Assembly: GCA_964608615.1 (NCBI GenBank) | Contig: CAZSQG010000009.1 | Coordinates: 7,127-71,126, forward strand | Direction: 5' to 3' | Source: CALEUX01 sp964608615 | GTDB taxonomy: Bacteria; Bacteroidota; Bacteroidia; Bacteroidales; Marinilabiliaceae | DNA length: 64,000 nt | Position numbers and translations under genes: made by a program | The notes under the pieces: model-generated | The model's database searches: none | What the model saw: the letters and a program-made list of their open reading frames with translations, nothing else | Told to the model about the DNA's origin: nothing | Shown here: positions 44,353-53,301 of the stretch, piece after piece | Position numbering within the stretch: the first letter of the stretch is position 1 | Layout: each line of letters begins with the position of its first letter

Positions 44353-45396
44353 TTACTTTTTATAATGAACATCTGAAATTTCTCTTAACCGTCTTGCGCT
44401 GGTTTCAGGCGTAATGTCGCGCTGGGGTGTTGCCAACATTTCATATCCCACCATAAATTTCTTCACGGTAGCTGAGCGCAATAATGGAGGATAAAAGTGC
44501 ATATGCATATGCCACTCGGGATGTTCTTGTCCATCAGTTGGAGCTTGATGCAACCCAGCTGAATAAGGAAAGGAAACTTCAAATAAATTATCGTATCTGA
44601 TAGTTAACTGGCGATAAGCATCGGCCATACTTTCCTTCTCAGCTTTTGTAAGCCCGCAAAGATTCTGAACAGCACGTTTACCCACAATCATGGCTTCAAA
44701 AGGCCAAACAGCCCAATAAGGAGCAAGAACCACAAAATGCTCATTTTCATAAATCAAGCGTTCTTTCTTTTCAAGCTCTTTTGCCAGATAATCGCCAAGT
44801 AAAGTAAATCCGTGTTTATCAAAATAGGATTTTTGACGTAACTGCTCTTTCATTGGTTCCACAGGTATGGATTTGCTGGCCCATATTTGGCCATGAGGAT
44901 GTGGATTGCTGCAGCCCATAACAGAACCTTTATTCTCAAAAATCTGGATATAATTAATAAAATCAGTACTGCCAATTTCCCTAAACTCCTTTTGCCATAC
45001 ATCAATAACACCACAAACATCTTCATGGGTCATTTCAGGAATGGTAATATCATGCCTTGGCGAAAAACATATAACCTTACAAATACCCTGCTCACTCTCA
45101 GCCTGAAATAATTCTCCATCATCATCCTTTCCATTGGGAGTATTATTCATTAGAGCTGAAAAATCGTTGGTGAACACATATGTACCGCGGTAATCAGCAT
45201 TTTTTGTCCCTCCGGCCCGCTCATTTCCAGGACAAAGGTAACAACCAGAATCAAAAACCGGGAGTTCTTTCTGTTCTCCTTTTTCCACTTGTCCCTGCCA
45301 GGGCCGCTTTGCACGGTGAGGCGATACTAATACCCACTCTCCGGTTAGCGCATTAAAACGTCGGTGAGGATGTTCTTCCGTATTAAATTGTTCCAT
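44353..45396 (-). CDS. galT: Galactose-1-phosphate uridylyltransferase
   Basis: This 347-residue Leloir enzyme exchanges UMP between UDP-glucose and galactose-1-phosphate. The catalytic histidine is in the HPH triad NPHPHGQIW (His166 and His168; the second histidine is the uridylylated one). Zinc-site cysteines 52 and 55 are in GCYLCPGNER, and the C-terminal WHMHMHFYPPLLR segment supplies further metal ligands. The length is that of E. coli GalT (348). It follows galK by 67 bases on the same strand and is expected to be cotranscribed with it. Confidence 0.96.
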   Translation of the reverse strand: MEQFNTEEHPHRRFNALTGEWVLVSPHRAKRPWQGQVEKGEQKELPVFDSGCYLCPGNERAGGTKNADYRGTYVFTNDFSALMNNTPNGKDDDGELFQAESEQGICKVICFSPRHDITIPEMTHEDVCGVIDVWQKEFREIGSTDFINYIQIFENKGSVMGCSNPHPHGQIWASKSIPVEPMKEQLRQKSYFDKHGFTLLGDYLAKELEKKERLIYENEHFVVLAPYWAVWPFEAMIVGKRAVQNLCGLTKAEKESMADAYRQLTIRYDNLFEVSFPYSAGLHQAPTDGQEHPEWHMHMHFYPPLLRSATVKKFMVGYEMLATPQRDITPETSARRLREISDVHYKK

Positions 45397-45463
45397 TTAA
45401 ATTTTGGTTTATTCAGCTTCTATAAATAAAGCCTAAATAAATATCTGTTTGATTTCAAATTAG

Positions 45464-46624
45464 CTACTCTAACCTTCTGGCACCATCGCCAATATCGGCA
45501 ATATAAAAATCAGGTTTAAGCCCGATACGTTTTTCATAGGCCGGTCCAACAATAGCAATGAAATCATCAACAACCTTCTCAAGAACAATACTTACAGTAC
45601 AGCCTCCAAAGCCGGCCCCTGTCATACGCGAACCTACAACACCGTTCACTTTCCATGCTTCTTCAACCAAAGCATCCAGTTCAGAACCTGTAACCTCATA
45701 ATCATCACGTAATGACCGGTGCGATGCATTCATCAGCTCACCAAATAATTTCAGATCATCATTTTCAAGAGCAGCAATGGCATCTGTAACACGTTTGTTT
45801 TCGGTAATCACATGCTTAGCCCTGTGTAAAAGAACATCACTGGAAAGGCGGTTTTTTATCTGTTCAAAGGTGGCAAAATCAATATCGCTTAATGAATTAT
45901 AAATGCCATCTTTATTTAATATTTCTAAAGCCTGTTCACATTCTGAACGACGCTCGTTATATTTCGAATCGGACAATCCACGACGTTTATTGGTGTTGCT
46001 GATTACAATTTTATAACCATCCAAACGCAAAGGGACCTCATCAAACTTCAATGTATCACATTTAAGAGCCAGAGCATGATTTGCCTTTCCCATACCAACA
46101 GCAAACTGGTCCATGATGCCACAATTAACTCCAACAAATTGATTTTCGGCCCTCTGCGATAGTTTCACCATATCCATCATCTCCAAACCTCCAGCATACA
46201 ACTCATTTATCATCACAGATGTAGCCAACTCAATTGATGCAGATGATGACAAACCTGCTCCATTAGGAATATTACCACTATAGAGCAAATCAACACCTTT
46301 AATTTTTATATTAAGTTTTGCAAATTGCTCTATTACACCCAATGGATAATTAATCCATGCATCCTCTGGTTGCTTTTGGGATAACTCAGTCAGTGGAATT
46401 TCCGCTCTAAGCACCAAATTGGTACTGGCAAAACGTACCACATTTTCACCATTCGGCCGGGCAAGCAAATAGGTACCATAACTTAAAGCGCATGGAAAAA
46501 CATATCCTCCATTATAGTCAGTATGCTCTCCAATAAGATTTACCCTACCCGGAGAAAATAATACAGCTTCACTTTCCTTTCCGTAGAGTAATTTAAATTT
46601 TCCCTTCAATTCATTCATATTCAT
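45464..46624 (-). CDS. galK: Galactokinase
   Basis: This 386-residue GHMP-family kinase phosphorylates galactose with ATP, feeding GalT. The galactokinase signature GRVNLIGEHTDYNGGYVFP is at about 26-44, the ATP-binding loop PNGAGLSSSAS at about 120-130, and GSRMTGAGFGGCTVS is near 335. These three mark a true galactokinase, not another GHMP member. It begins 19 bases downstream of a pair of direct repeats that lie next to a promoter -7 box and may be an operator. It is followed by galT. Confidence 0.96.
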   Translation of the reverse strand: MNMNELKGKFKLLYGKESEAVLFSPGRVNLIGEHTDYNGGYVFPCALSYGTYLLARPNGENVVRFASTNLVLRAEIPLTELSQKQPEDAWINYPLGVIEQFAKLNIKIKGVDLLYSGNIPNGAGLSSSASIELATSVMINELYAGGLEMMDMVKLSQRAENQFVGVNCGIMDQFAVGMGKANHALALKCDTLKFDEVPLRLDGYKIVISNTNKRRGLSDSKYNERRSECEQALEILNKDGIYNSLSDIDFATFEQIKNRLSSDVLLHRAKHVITENKRVTDAIAALENDDLKLFGELMNASHRSLRDDYEVTGSELDALVEEAWKVNGVVGSRMTGAGFGGCTVSIVLEKVVDDFIAIVGPAYEKRIGLKPDFYIADIGDGARRLE

Positions 46625-46642
46625 ATACTTGTTTTATTTTCA

Positions 46643-46669
46643 ACTGGTAGGTACTGGTAGGCAAATATA
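46643..46669 (-). promoter_or_regulatory. galK promoter -7 box with adjacent direct-repeat operator candidate
   Basis: On the minus strand the -7 box tatatttg (complement of 46662-46669) is followed at once by two direct repeats cctaccagt-a-cctaccagt (complement of 46643-46661; actggtagg twice on the plus strand). The repeats would cover the transcription start. With a GntR-type regulator encoded directly upstream, they are the best operator candidate in the locus. Confidence 0.55.
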
Positions 46670-46697
46670 TAAAAATGATTATAATTTAAGAAATTAA

Positions 46698-47708
46698 TTA
46701 CAGTGATTTTCGAATTATCAAACGCGACGGATTTTTAACCTCTTCTTTTTGATTTTCAAGAATCATTTGAGCCAGTTTTTTCCCCATTATTTGAAAATCG
46801 GTAGAAATAGTGGTAATTCCATTAGCCACAATTTCTTTTAATCCTGTATCATTTAATGATATGATACCAATTTCTTCTCCAATAATTAGTTTTTCTTTAT
46901 TGCATTTTTTTACCAACTTAACCAAATCACGGTCACTTGGTAGAATAAACACTGTTGATTTATCAACATCCTGATCTTTTAAATTGTGAATAACATCACA
47001 TTTAAAAGAAAAATCTTCAGCAAACCGCTCAAATCCCTTAAGAAATCCCAACGGTTCCTTTCCTCCCGGATAAACCAATACCAGCTTCTGGTATTTTCGC
47101 AACAAGTCCATCCCTTGGAGTAATCCATTGTAAATATCCTCGTCAAAACTCTGAAAAACTGCGGGATACCGCCCCTCTAATGCTTGTGGAAGCTGATCAA
47201 GCAGATACACTCTCTCAGGTGATATATATTTAAGAACATCTTCAATATTTTTAAGCATCGCGGGCATTATAATAAAAGTAGTATATGCAGTACTTCTTTC
47301 GTGGATGATGCTTTCAAAAATATCCTGATTAAAATGATGAAAAAATATATCTACCTCTGCCCTGCCCGAAAGATTTTCTATAAATGAATTATACAAATCC
47401 TCTTTGAAAGCATTAAACTCATCAAACAAAAGCAAAATACGAATATCTGTATCAACACGCGTACTTTCAATATAGTAACCTTTGCCTGGTACACTTTTAA
47501 GAATCCCTCTTGCTTTAAGTTCATTAAAAGCAAGTAATACCGTATCTCTGGACAAACCAAATTCAACAGCAATTTCATTTATCGATGGCACTTTATCGCC
47601 ACATTGAATTCTCTCTTCCCTTATAGCGTTAATAATGGATTGTATAATCTGCCGGTATTTGGCTTGTGAAAAAGAATGATTAATTTCTATTAATTTACGC
47701 TTCATCAT
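46698..47708 (-). CDS. GntR-family regulator with periplasmic-binding-like sensor domain
   Basis: This 336-residue transcriptional regulator is probably the galactose-locus repressor. The N-terminal winged helix (about 10-77) contains VPSINEIAVEFGLSRDTVLLAFNELKARGIL across about 41-71. The C-terminal part (about 80-330) resembles the LacI-type sugar-binding fold, as in AraR: RILLLFDEFNAFKEDLYNS begins it, and VANGITTISTDFQIMGKKLA is the typical late segment. It sits between galK and the divergent galM. Its own autoregulation is not visible from sequence. The ligand, galactose or a derivative, is inferred from context. Confidence 0.88.
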   Translation of the reverse strand: MMKRKLIEINHSFSQAKYRQIIQSIINAIREERIQCGDKVPSINEIAVEFGLSRDTVLLAFNELKARGILKSVPGKGYYIESTRVDTDIRILLLFDEFNAFKEDLYNSFIENLSGRAEVDIFFHHFNQDIFESIIHERSTAYTTFIIMPAMLKNIEDVLKYISPERVYLLDQLPQALEGRYPAVFQSFDEDIYNGLLQGMDLLRKYQKLVLVYPGGKEPLGFLKGFERFAEDFSFKCDVIHNLKDQDVDKSTVFILPSDRDLVKLVKKCNKEKLIIGEEIGIISLNDTGLKEIVANGITTISTDFQIMGKKLAQMILENQKEEVKNPSRLIIRKSL

Positions 47709-47822
47709 ATTTATTTAGTCAGGATTACCTAATAATAATCAATGCACATAGCCAAAACATGTTCGATTAGCAAATAAAGCCACCTTTCGGAATATTCAAA
47801 TTTTAAAATCAAACTTATTTCT

Positions 47823-47830
47823 TATTTTTG
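47823..47830 (+). promoter_or_regulatory. Possible galM promoter -7 box
   Basis: Tatttttg matches TAnnTTTG and lies 32 bases before the galM start codon. A tttt 18 bases further upstream is only a weak -33 element. Confidence 0.35.
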
Positions 47831-47862
47831 TGCTTTAAAAATTATCCTAATATAAATAAACC

Positions 47863-48909
47863 ATGACAATTTCTCAAACTTGCTGTCCCAATAATAACGG
47901 AACTATTTATTTATTTGAATTAACCAATCTTAAAGGTACAATCGTTAAGATAACTAATGCAGGAGCGGTAATAACCAGTATTAAAACGGCCGATAAAAAA
48001 GGGAATTTTGATGAAATCACTCTCGGATTCGACAATCCTGGATTTTACATTTCAAATGCATACCTTTCTAATTGTCCTTACCTTGGAGCTACGGCAGGTC
48101 GTTTTGCAAACCGCATTGATCATGGTAAATTTTCATTATTAGGAAAGGAATATAATCTTGCTGTTAACAACGGTAACCATCACCTTCATGGAGGACCTAC
48201 AGGTTTTCATTCAAAAATTTGGGAAGCTGTCATTTCCGGTGAAGAGGGAAATCAGAAACTTGTACTGACATTAAATAGTCCTGACATGGACGAGGGTTAT
48301 CCTGGTAATCTAAAAGTTTCCATAACCTACAACCTTACTGAGAACAATGAATTAATAATGGAATACCAAGCCAATACTGATAAAGCTACTCCGGTGAACC
48401 TTACTAATCATACGTACTTTAATCTTAGTGGATTAAATGAGAATATTCTCAACCATGAAGTAATGATATTTGCGGATGCCTATACTGAAAAGAACGATGA
48501 TATTCCTACCGGAGAAATTACTCCTGTTAAAGAAACACCATATGATTTTAGGACATTCCGAAAAATTGGAGAAAAACTAAATCTGCTGCCAACAGATGCT
48601 TATGATCACAACTTTGTTTTGAACGCCGAAAAAGACATTCTTACAAGAGCTGCCATTGCAAGAGATACTCAAACAGGCAGAGTTCTAGAGGTTTTCACTA
48701 CAATGCCGGGAATGCAATTCTATTCCGGATATCACTTGGATGGAAGCTACGAAAGAAATGGCAAGAAATTTGAAAGCTTTAGCGGATTCTGTATGGAAAC
48801 CCAGTTTTTCCCCGATTCACCAAATAAACCAAACTTCCCTGATTGCATAACCACCCCAGAAAAACCATTTAAACAAACCACGGTTTTTAAATTTGGTATA
48901 AATAATTAA
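47863..48909 (+). CDS. galM: Aldose 1-epimerase (galactose mutarotase)
   Basis: This 348-residue cytoplasmic enzyme interconverts alpha and beta anomers of galactose and glucose. The catalytic histidine is in LTNHTYFNLSG (about 184-195) and the glutamate in GFCMETQFFPDSPNKPNFP (near 308); the substrate segment NNGNHHLHGGPTGFHSKIW is at about 103-121. There is no signal peptide, although many secreted Bacteroidota mutarotases have one, which fits a role with the intracellular GalK and GalT encoded divergently. It is divergent from the GntR regulator gene, which suggests coordinated control. Confidence 0.94.
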   Translation: MTISQTCCPNNNGTIYLFELTNLKGTIVKITNAGAVITSIKTADKKGNFDEITLGFDNPGFYISNAYLSNCPYLGATAGRFANRIDHGKFSLLGKEYNLAVNNGNHHLHGGPTGFHSKIWEAVISGEEGNQKLVLTLNSPDMDEGYPGNLKVSITYNLTENNELIMEYQANTDKATPVNLTNHTYFNLSGLNENILNHEVMIFADAYTEKNDDIPTGEITPVKETPYDFRTFRKIGEKLNLLPTDAYDHNFVLNAEKDILTRAAIARDTQTGRVLEVFTTMPGMQFYSGYHLDGSYERNGKKFESFSGFCMETQFFPDSPNKPNFPDCITTPEKPFKQTTVFKFGINN

Positions 48910-49303
48910 TTAATTGAGTTAAGAAACACAATCATCTAAAGCACATTTGTTTACAATAGAAATCAAACTAATGTATTCAAATGTGCTTAATGGATTTGTT
49001 GCCTTCCTTAATATTTACATTATAAAAAGCTCCAAACGTTTTACTACTAAAAATTTCACTTCCTTTTTATTAGTTTGTACTAAATAATTCTTTTTCGTAG
49101 AAACCGAACTCCGGATTCTTTTTTTTAACATCTGGATATTGGCAATTAATGCGAATTAAGGGTTGGATTCTTTGCCACGAAGTGGCCAAATATTAGTAAC
49201 CATGGGTGAAGCCCACGATTATTATGGTTACGCCCTATTCTGGGCTTAAAAACCAGTTATTCAACTCTTAATTCGCAGAATCAACTAATTTACACAGTTA
49301 CAA
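48910..49303. other. Intergenic region with hairpin and terminal-repeat element
   Basis: This region lies between convergent galM and the TPR gene. Aagcacatttg (48939-48949) and caaatgtgctt (48978-48988) form an 11-bp perfect stem with a 28-base loop, possibly a weak terminator. The element at 49150-49277 fills most of the rest. No gene is seen. Confidence 0.5.
49150..49277. repeat. Short element with terminal inverted repeats
   Basis: This 128-bp element is bounded by tgcgaattaagggttg (49150-49165) and caactcttaattcgca (49262-49277), inverted with one mismatch. Inside are a hairpin gccac-gaa-gtggc (about 49174-49186) and the pair agcccacg / cgccc-tattctgggct. It looks like a palindromic intergenic repeat or a small non-autonomous transposon. 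No target duplication was found at its ends. Confidence 0.7.
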
Positions 49304-50647
49304 TCAATTAAACCTCACTTTTGTTGACTCATTAATCCAGGAACCAATATTTATCTGCTCCCCTTCCTTATAACCATAAAAAAATGCTGTTTCACGATCA
49401 GGAAAATACTTCGAATAAGTTTCAACATATTTTAATGCCTCAGCCGAAATAACTGAATCGACCTTCATAGCTTCCAAAAACTTATCAACAGCTGCCCAGT
49501 AAACCGTCTGCTTTTCGAACTCATTATCACCAAAATTATTGGCAGCCTGAGCGTAAATATTACCAATTAAAAGGTAAGGAAGGCCCCAATCGGGATTTAG
49601 CTGAACTGACATACGGGCAAGAGAAAGTGCCTTGGTAAGATTTTTATAATGGCTCATTTCAATAACAGCCCATTCATAATTAGCTATAGCAATTACTTTC
49701 AGATCATTTTCATGCTGAAGGGCTTTTTGATAAAAGGTCCTTGCTTTATTATAATCATTACTCTTTACAGCTGCTCTGGCAAGTTTTAAAGCGGTTTCAC
49801 TATTACAATTACTCTCAAATACCTTTTCAAGAACCATAATGTAATAAACTGAACTAACACAGGACATTTTTTCCATCAACAACAATGATTCCTGCAACTT
49901 CTCAGCATCATTTGTGAATAAGATATTTGCACTTTTAAGGTATTCCTCAATCACTTCACAGCGGTTGCGTAATGATTCCTGCAACATACGATCAGAAAAA
50001 TCATTAAGTTTATTAAGAACCAAAATTTTGGAAGAGTCGTTTTCAAGCGAGAGTAAAGTCTCAGTATAATCTTTTGTATTAAAGTAAAGACTTAAGAATT
50101 CATCTTCCTTTATTTCTCCAACGCGAAACAGATTCCGTCCTGCCTGAATCCAGGCAAACATCACACCAATTTCAACCAAGTTCCCCTGAAGCTGAAAGGA
50201 GCGATTAAAACAATCATAGGCCATAGTCATGGAGTTAACATCACCGTTACGGTACTTTAAAATATCAATTCCTTTCCTACCCCAAATCCAACCTTCAGGA
50301 TAACGATGGTGTTTTCCAAAATAAACCATCCTTTGATCATAAATCATCATGATAGTGTCAACATAAGCACGGCGTTCCACTTCGTCAACTGACTTATTCA
50401 TATAATGCTCCATCAATTTAATCCCATCCGAATAAATATTCACATGCAAGTCGGGGCATTCAAAAAACAATTTACGCCATGGACCTATGGAGAAATCATA
50501 CATTTTCTTTTTTAGATTCAGACTATAAACTGATAAATTTTGCGCACATTGAAGAGTATCTGAATCTGATTGTTGCACATGTTCAACAGCAAAAAGATTC
50601 AAAACCACGAAATTTAAACAAATAAAAAGAGACGCTCTTAATTTCAT
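49304..50647 (-). CDS. Secreted TPR-repeat protein
   Basis: This 447-residue protein has a signal peptide (about 1-20, ending NLFA) and then mostly helical sequence. Tetratricopeptide repeats are clear in the C-terminal half: ALKLARAAVKSNDYNKARTFYQKALQ spans about 283-310, followed by ALSLARMSVQLNPDWGLPYLLIGNIYAQAA. The N-terminal half is also helical but its repeats are degenerate. It probably lies in the periplasm as a scaffold for protein-protein contacts; no enzyme motif is present. A perfect 19-bp palindrome sits 35 bases upstream of the start codon, which could be an operator. Confidence 0.87.
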   Translation of the reverse strand: MKLRASLFICLNFVVLNLFAVEHVQQSDSDTLQCAQNLSVYSLNLKKKMYDFSIGPWRKLFFECPDLHVNIYSDGIKLMEHYMNKSVDEVERRAYVDTIMMIYDQRMVYFGKHHRYPEGWIWGRKGIDILKYRNGDVNSMTMAYDCFNRSFQLQGNLVEIGVMFAWIQAGRNLFRVGEIKEDEFLSLYFNTKDYTETLLSLENDSSKILVLNKLNDFSDRMLQESLRNRCEVIEEYLKSANILFTNDAEKLQESLLLMEKMSCVSSVYYIMVLEKVFESNCNSETALKLARAAVKSNDYNKARTFYQKALQHENDLKVIAIANYEWAVIEMSHYKNLTKALSLARMSVQLNPDWGLPYLLIGNIYAQAANNFGDNEFEKQTVYWAAVDKFLEAMKVDSVISAEALKYVETYSKYFPDRETAFFYGYKEGEQINIGSWINESTKVRFN

Positions 50648-50681
50648 AATCAGAATGATTTGTTATTTGATTGTAGTTTTT

Positions 50682-50700
50682 ATGTTGCAACTTGCAACAT
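50682..50700. promoter_or_regulatory. Perfect 19-bp palindrome, operator candidate
   Basis: Atgttgcaa (50682-50690) and ttgcaacat (50692-50700) are perfect inverted repeats around a single c. The site is 35 bases upstream of the TPR gene. A dimeric repressor site is the simplest reading. Confidence 0.5.
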
Positions 50701-50833
50701 CCAGACTCGTGCCAAAACTTTTATTTCACTGTATTTCAATACCATATAAAACATCATAAATTAAGAATAATTAAACCTTAATATCTCAAATTTATATATC
50801 CCACTATATATCAGCACATAGCCATATATTTAG

Positions 50834-50872
50834 TTGTTCGTTTTCAAGACTAACATGTACGAAAACGAACAA
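50834..50872. repeat. 12-bp perfect inverted repeat
   Basis: Ttgttcgttttc (50834-50845) and gaaaacgaacaa (50861-50872) are exact inverted repeats with a 15-base spacer. It lies 211 bases upstream of the acyl-CoA synthetase start and could be a regulatory site or a transcript hairpin. Confidence 0.5.
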
Positions 50873-51082
50873 ATATTGTGGTATAAATAAAAATTCAAGT
50901 TTTTTTTTATTCATTTGTATAAATATTCTATCTGCAAGTTTTCAGATGACAATTTACTTTACGGTTAGTAGCAGGGCGTATGCCATAACGATTACTCAAT
51001 AATTATCAATTAGTTACCTGATTTACTGCAAATTTAAAATATCATCAAAGAGGAATAATTTCGATAAATAAGGCTGGTTATT

Positions 51083-52981
51083 ATGGGAACTATTATAGAT
51101 TATTTTGAAGAGCGGGTATCGCGATATGGCTCTAATTCACTTATATGGGAAAAAACAGAGAGACTATACCAGGCTTCTTCATATAAGGAGATTCATGATT
51201 TGGTGAAGATTTTTTCTTCCGGATTAATAAACATGGGAATAAACAAAGGTGATCGTATTGCTCTATTGTCCGAAGGGCGCAAAGACTGGTTAGTAGCAGA
51301 ACTATCAATTTTATACACAGGCGCCATAAATGTGCCATTATCTATCAAACTTGAAGCAGATAACGATTTGATTTTCAGGATTCATCATTCCGAAAGCCGT
51401 TTTATTATTGTATCTCGTTATCAACTTCCAAAAATCAGAAAGATAAAAGAACAACTACCACTTCTTGAAAAAATAATAGTCTTCGATTCAATTTCTGAAA
51501 AAGAAGAAAATGAGATTTTGTGGACGGATGTATTTGATAAGGGCGAAGCCCTTTTAGCAAAGAATCCGGTTTTAGTAGTTGAAAGAAAAAGCCAGGTTAA
51601 GCCACACGATGTAGCTAATATTTCTTATACATCAGGAACCACAGCCGACCCCAAAGGAATAATGCTATCACACCGTAATTACACTGCTAATGTAGAACAG
51701 GCCTTCAGCTTTATTGATATTCCTTCGGAATACAAAACTCTGGTAGTACTGCCATGGGACCATGCTTTTGCACATACAGCTGCCCTCTATGCCTTTATGT
51801 ATAAGGGGGCTTCAATTGCAGCAGTTCATACTGGTAGTAATCCCATTGAAACACTGAAAAATTTCTCAAATAACATTCTCGAAGTGCAGCCTCATGTACT
51901 CATGAGTGTTCCTGCGCTGGCAAAAAATTTCCGTAAAAGCATTGAAAAAGGCATTCAAAGCAAAGGCAAGATTGCATGGTTGTTATTCAGAATAGCCATA
52001 ATCCATGCATACTGGTATAATGGAACCGGAAATGATAAGGGTAAAGGATTGAAATTATTAACGCGCCCCATTGGTCTTCTATTTGATAAAATAATATTTA
52101 ATACTATTCGAAGCAAATTTGGTGGTAATTTAAAATTTTTTATTGGAGGCGGGGCACTGTTGGATCTTGAGTTACAAAAGTTTTTTTACGCCCTTAGCAT
52201 ACCTATGTATCAGGGATATGGTTTAAGCGAAGCGGCTCCCATCATTTCGGCCAACACCCCTGATCATCATAAAATGGGTTCCTCAGGAAAAATTGTTCAG
52301 AACCTTGAACTACGAATATGTGACGAAAAAGGTGTGGATGTTTCTCAGGGCCAAACGGGTGAAATATTGGTGCGCGGTGAGAATGTCATGCTGGGATACT
52401 GGAAAAATGAAGCTTCCACAAAAGAAACTATTAAAGACAACTGGCTATTTACCGGCGATTTGGGCTACATTGATAAAGAGAACTATCTGTATGTTCTTGG
52501 ACGCTTTAAAAGTTTGTTAATTGGCCACGATGGAGAAAAATATAGTCCCGAAGGAATAGAAGAAGCAATTATTGATCATTGCCCGTTGATTGATCAGTTT
52601 TTGCTTTATAATAACCAAAGCGCTTATACTGTAGCATTAGTTGTTCCAAACGCTGAAAAGATAAAACAACTGATTAAGAACAATCCACATAAAAGCGAGA
52701 TTGGTTCGCTTGTTATCAGCTCAATTTTGGATGAAATAGCCCAGTTTAAAAAAGGAGGCAAGATGGAAAGCCTGTTTCCACAGAGATGGCTTCCTACAAC
52801 TTTTGCAATTCTTCCTGAACCCTTTACCGAAGAAAATAAAATGTTAAACAGTACAATGAAGGTAGTTCGTCGTACAGTTGAAGCCACCTATAAAACTGAA
52901 ATTGAACAACTTTACACTCCTGAAGCAAAAGACGTACTGAATACACGAAACATTATGAATTTATCAAAATACATAAACTAA
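51083..52981 (+). CDS. AMP-binding acyl-CoA synthetase (long-chain fatty-acid ligase-like)
   Basis: This 632-residue enzyme activates a carboxylate with ATP and joins it to coenzyme A. The P-loop-like motif SYTSGTTADPKGIMLSH lies near residue 180, YGLSEAAPIISAN near 380, and TGDLGYIDKENYLYVLGR near 460-475, with a lysine-bearing C-terminal domain after it. Length and motif order fit the long-chain acyl-CoA synthetase (FadD/FAA) family, probably a peripheral membrane enzyme. The exact substrate is unknown. The gene is divergent from the TPR gene and seems monocistronic. Confidence 0.93.
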   Translation: MGTIIDYFEERVSRYGSNSLIWEKTERLYQASSYKEIHDLVKIFSSGLINMGINKGDRIALLSEGRKDWLVAELSILYTGAINVPLSIKLEADNDLIFRIHHSESRFIIVSRYQLPKIRKIKEQLPLLEKIIVFDSISEKEENEILWTDVFDKGEALLAKNPVLVVERKSQVKPHDVANISYTSGTTADPKGIMLSHRNYTANVEQAFSFIDIPSEYKTLVVLPWDHAFAHTAALYAFMYKGASIAAVHTGSNPIETLKNFSNNILEVQPHVLMSVPALAKNFRKSIEKGIQSKGKIAWLLFRIAIIHAYWYNGTGNDKGKGLKLLTRPIGLLFDKIIFNTIRSKFGGNLKFFIGGGALLDLELQKFFYALSIPMYQGYGLSEAAPIISANTPDHHKMGSSGKIVQNLELRICDEKGVDVSQGQTGEILVRGENVMLGYWKNEASTKETIKDNWLFTGDLGYIDKENYLYVLGRFKSLLIGHDGEKYSPEGIEEAIIDHCPLIDQFLLYNNQSAYTVALVVPNAEKIKQLIKNNPHKSEIGSLVISSILDEIAQFKKGGKMESLFPQRWLPTTFAILPEPFTEENKMLNSTMKVVRRTVEATYKTEIEQLYTPEAKDVLNTRNIMNLSKYIN

Positions 52982-53301
52982 ATATATTCCTAATAAGAGA
53001 ATTTGTAATTGTAATTGTAATCACTTAATTTTAAGACAAAAAATAACAGCATTTTAAATAACCTGTCTGATATTTTCATTTATTTTATGCTAGGTTCTTT
53101 TGCCAAAGAAAAATCGTTATCATAAATGTTTTAATGTAAAAAATAGGTACAATCATAGTGTAAAAAGCTTAGTCTGTAAAAAATATAGAATAAAAAGTAT
53201 TATATTTCATCTTTTTAGTGTTTTGAGTTTCCGTTTTTTTAAAGTTTTCACCAAATTTGCAGCATATTAACAATCTTACACATAATCAAGATATCTGATA
53301 A
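52982..53301. other. Intergenic region, no gene seen
   Basis: This 320-base AT-rich gap precedes the outer-membrane protein gene. Aaatttg at 53256-53262 is a partial -7 box about 40 bases before the start codon. Nothing else is recognised. Confidence 0.35.

Larger units (their letters stand above)
50648..51082. other. Divergent intergenic region with two palindromes
   Basis: This region separates the TPR gene (minus) and the acyl-CoA synthetase (plus). It contains the palindromes at 50682-50700 and 50834-50872. No reading frame is seen. Confidence 0.5.
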
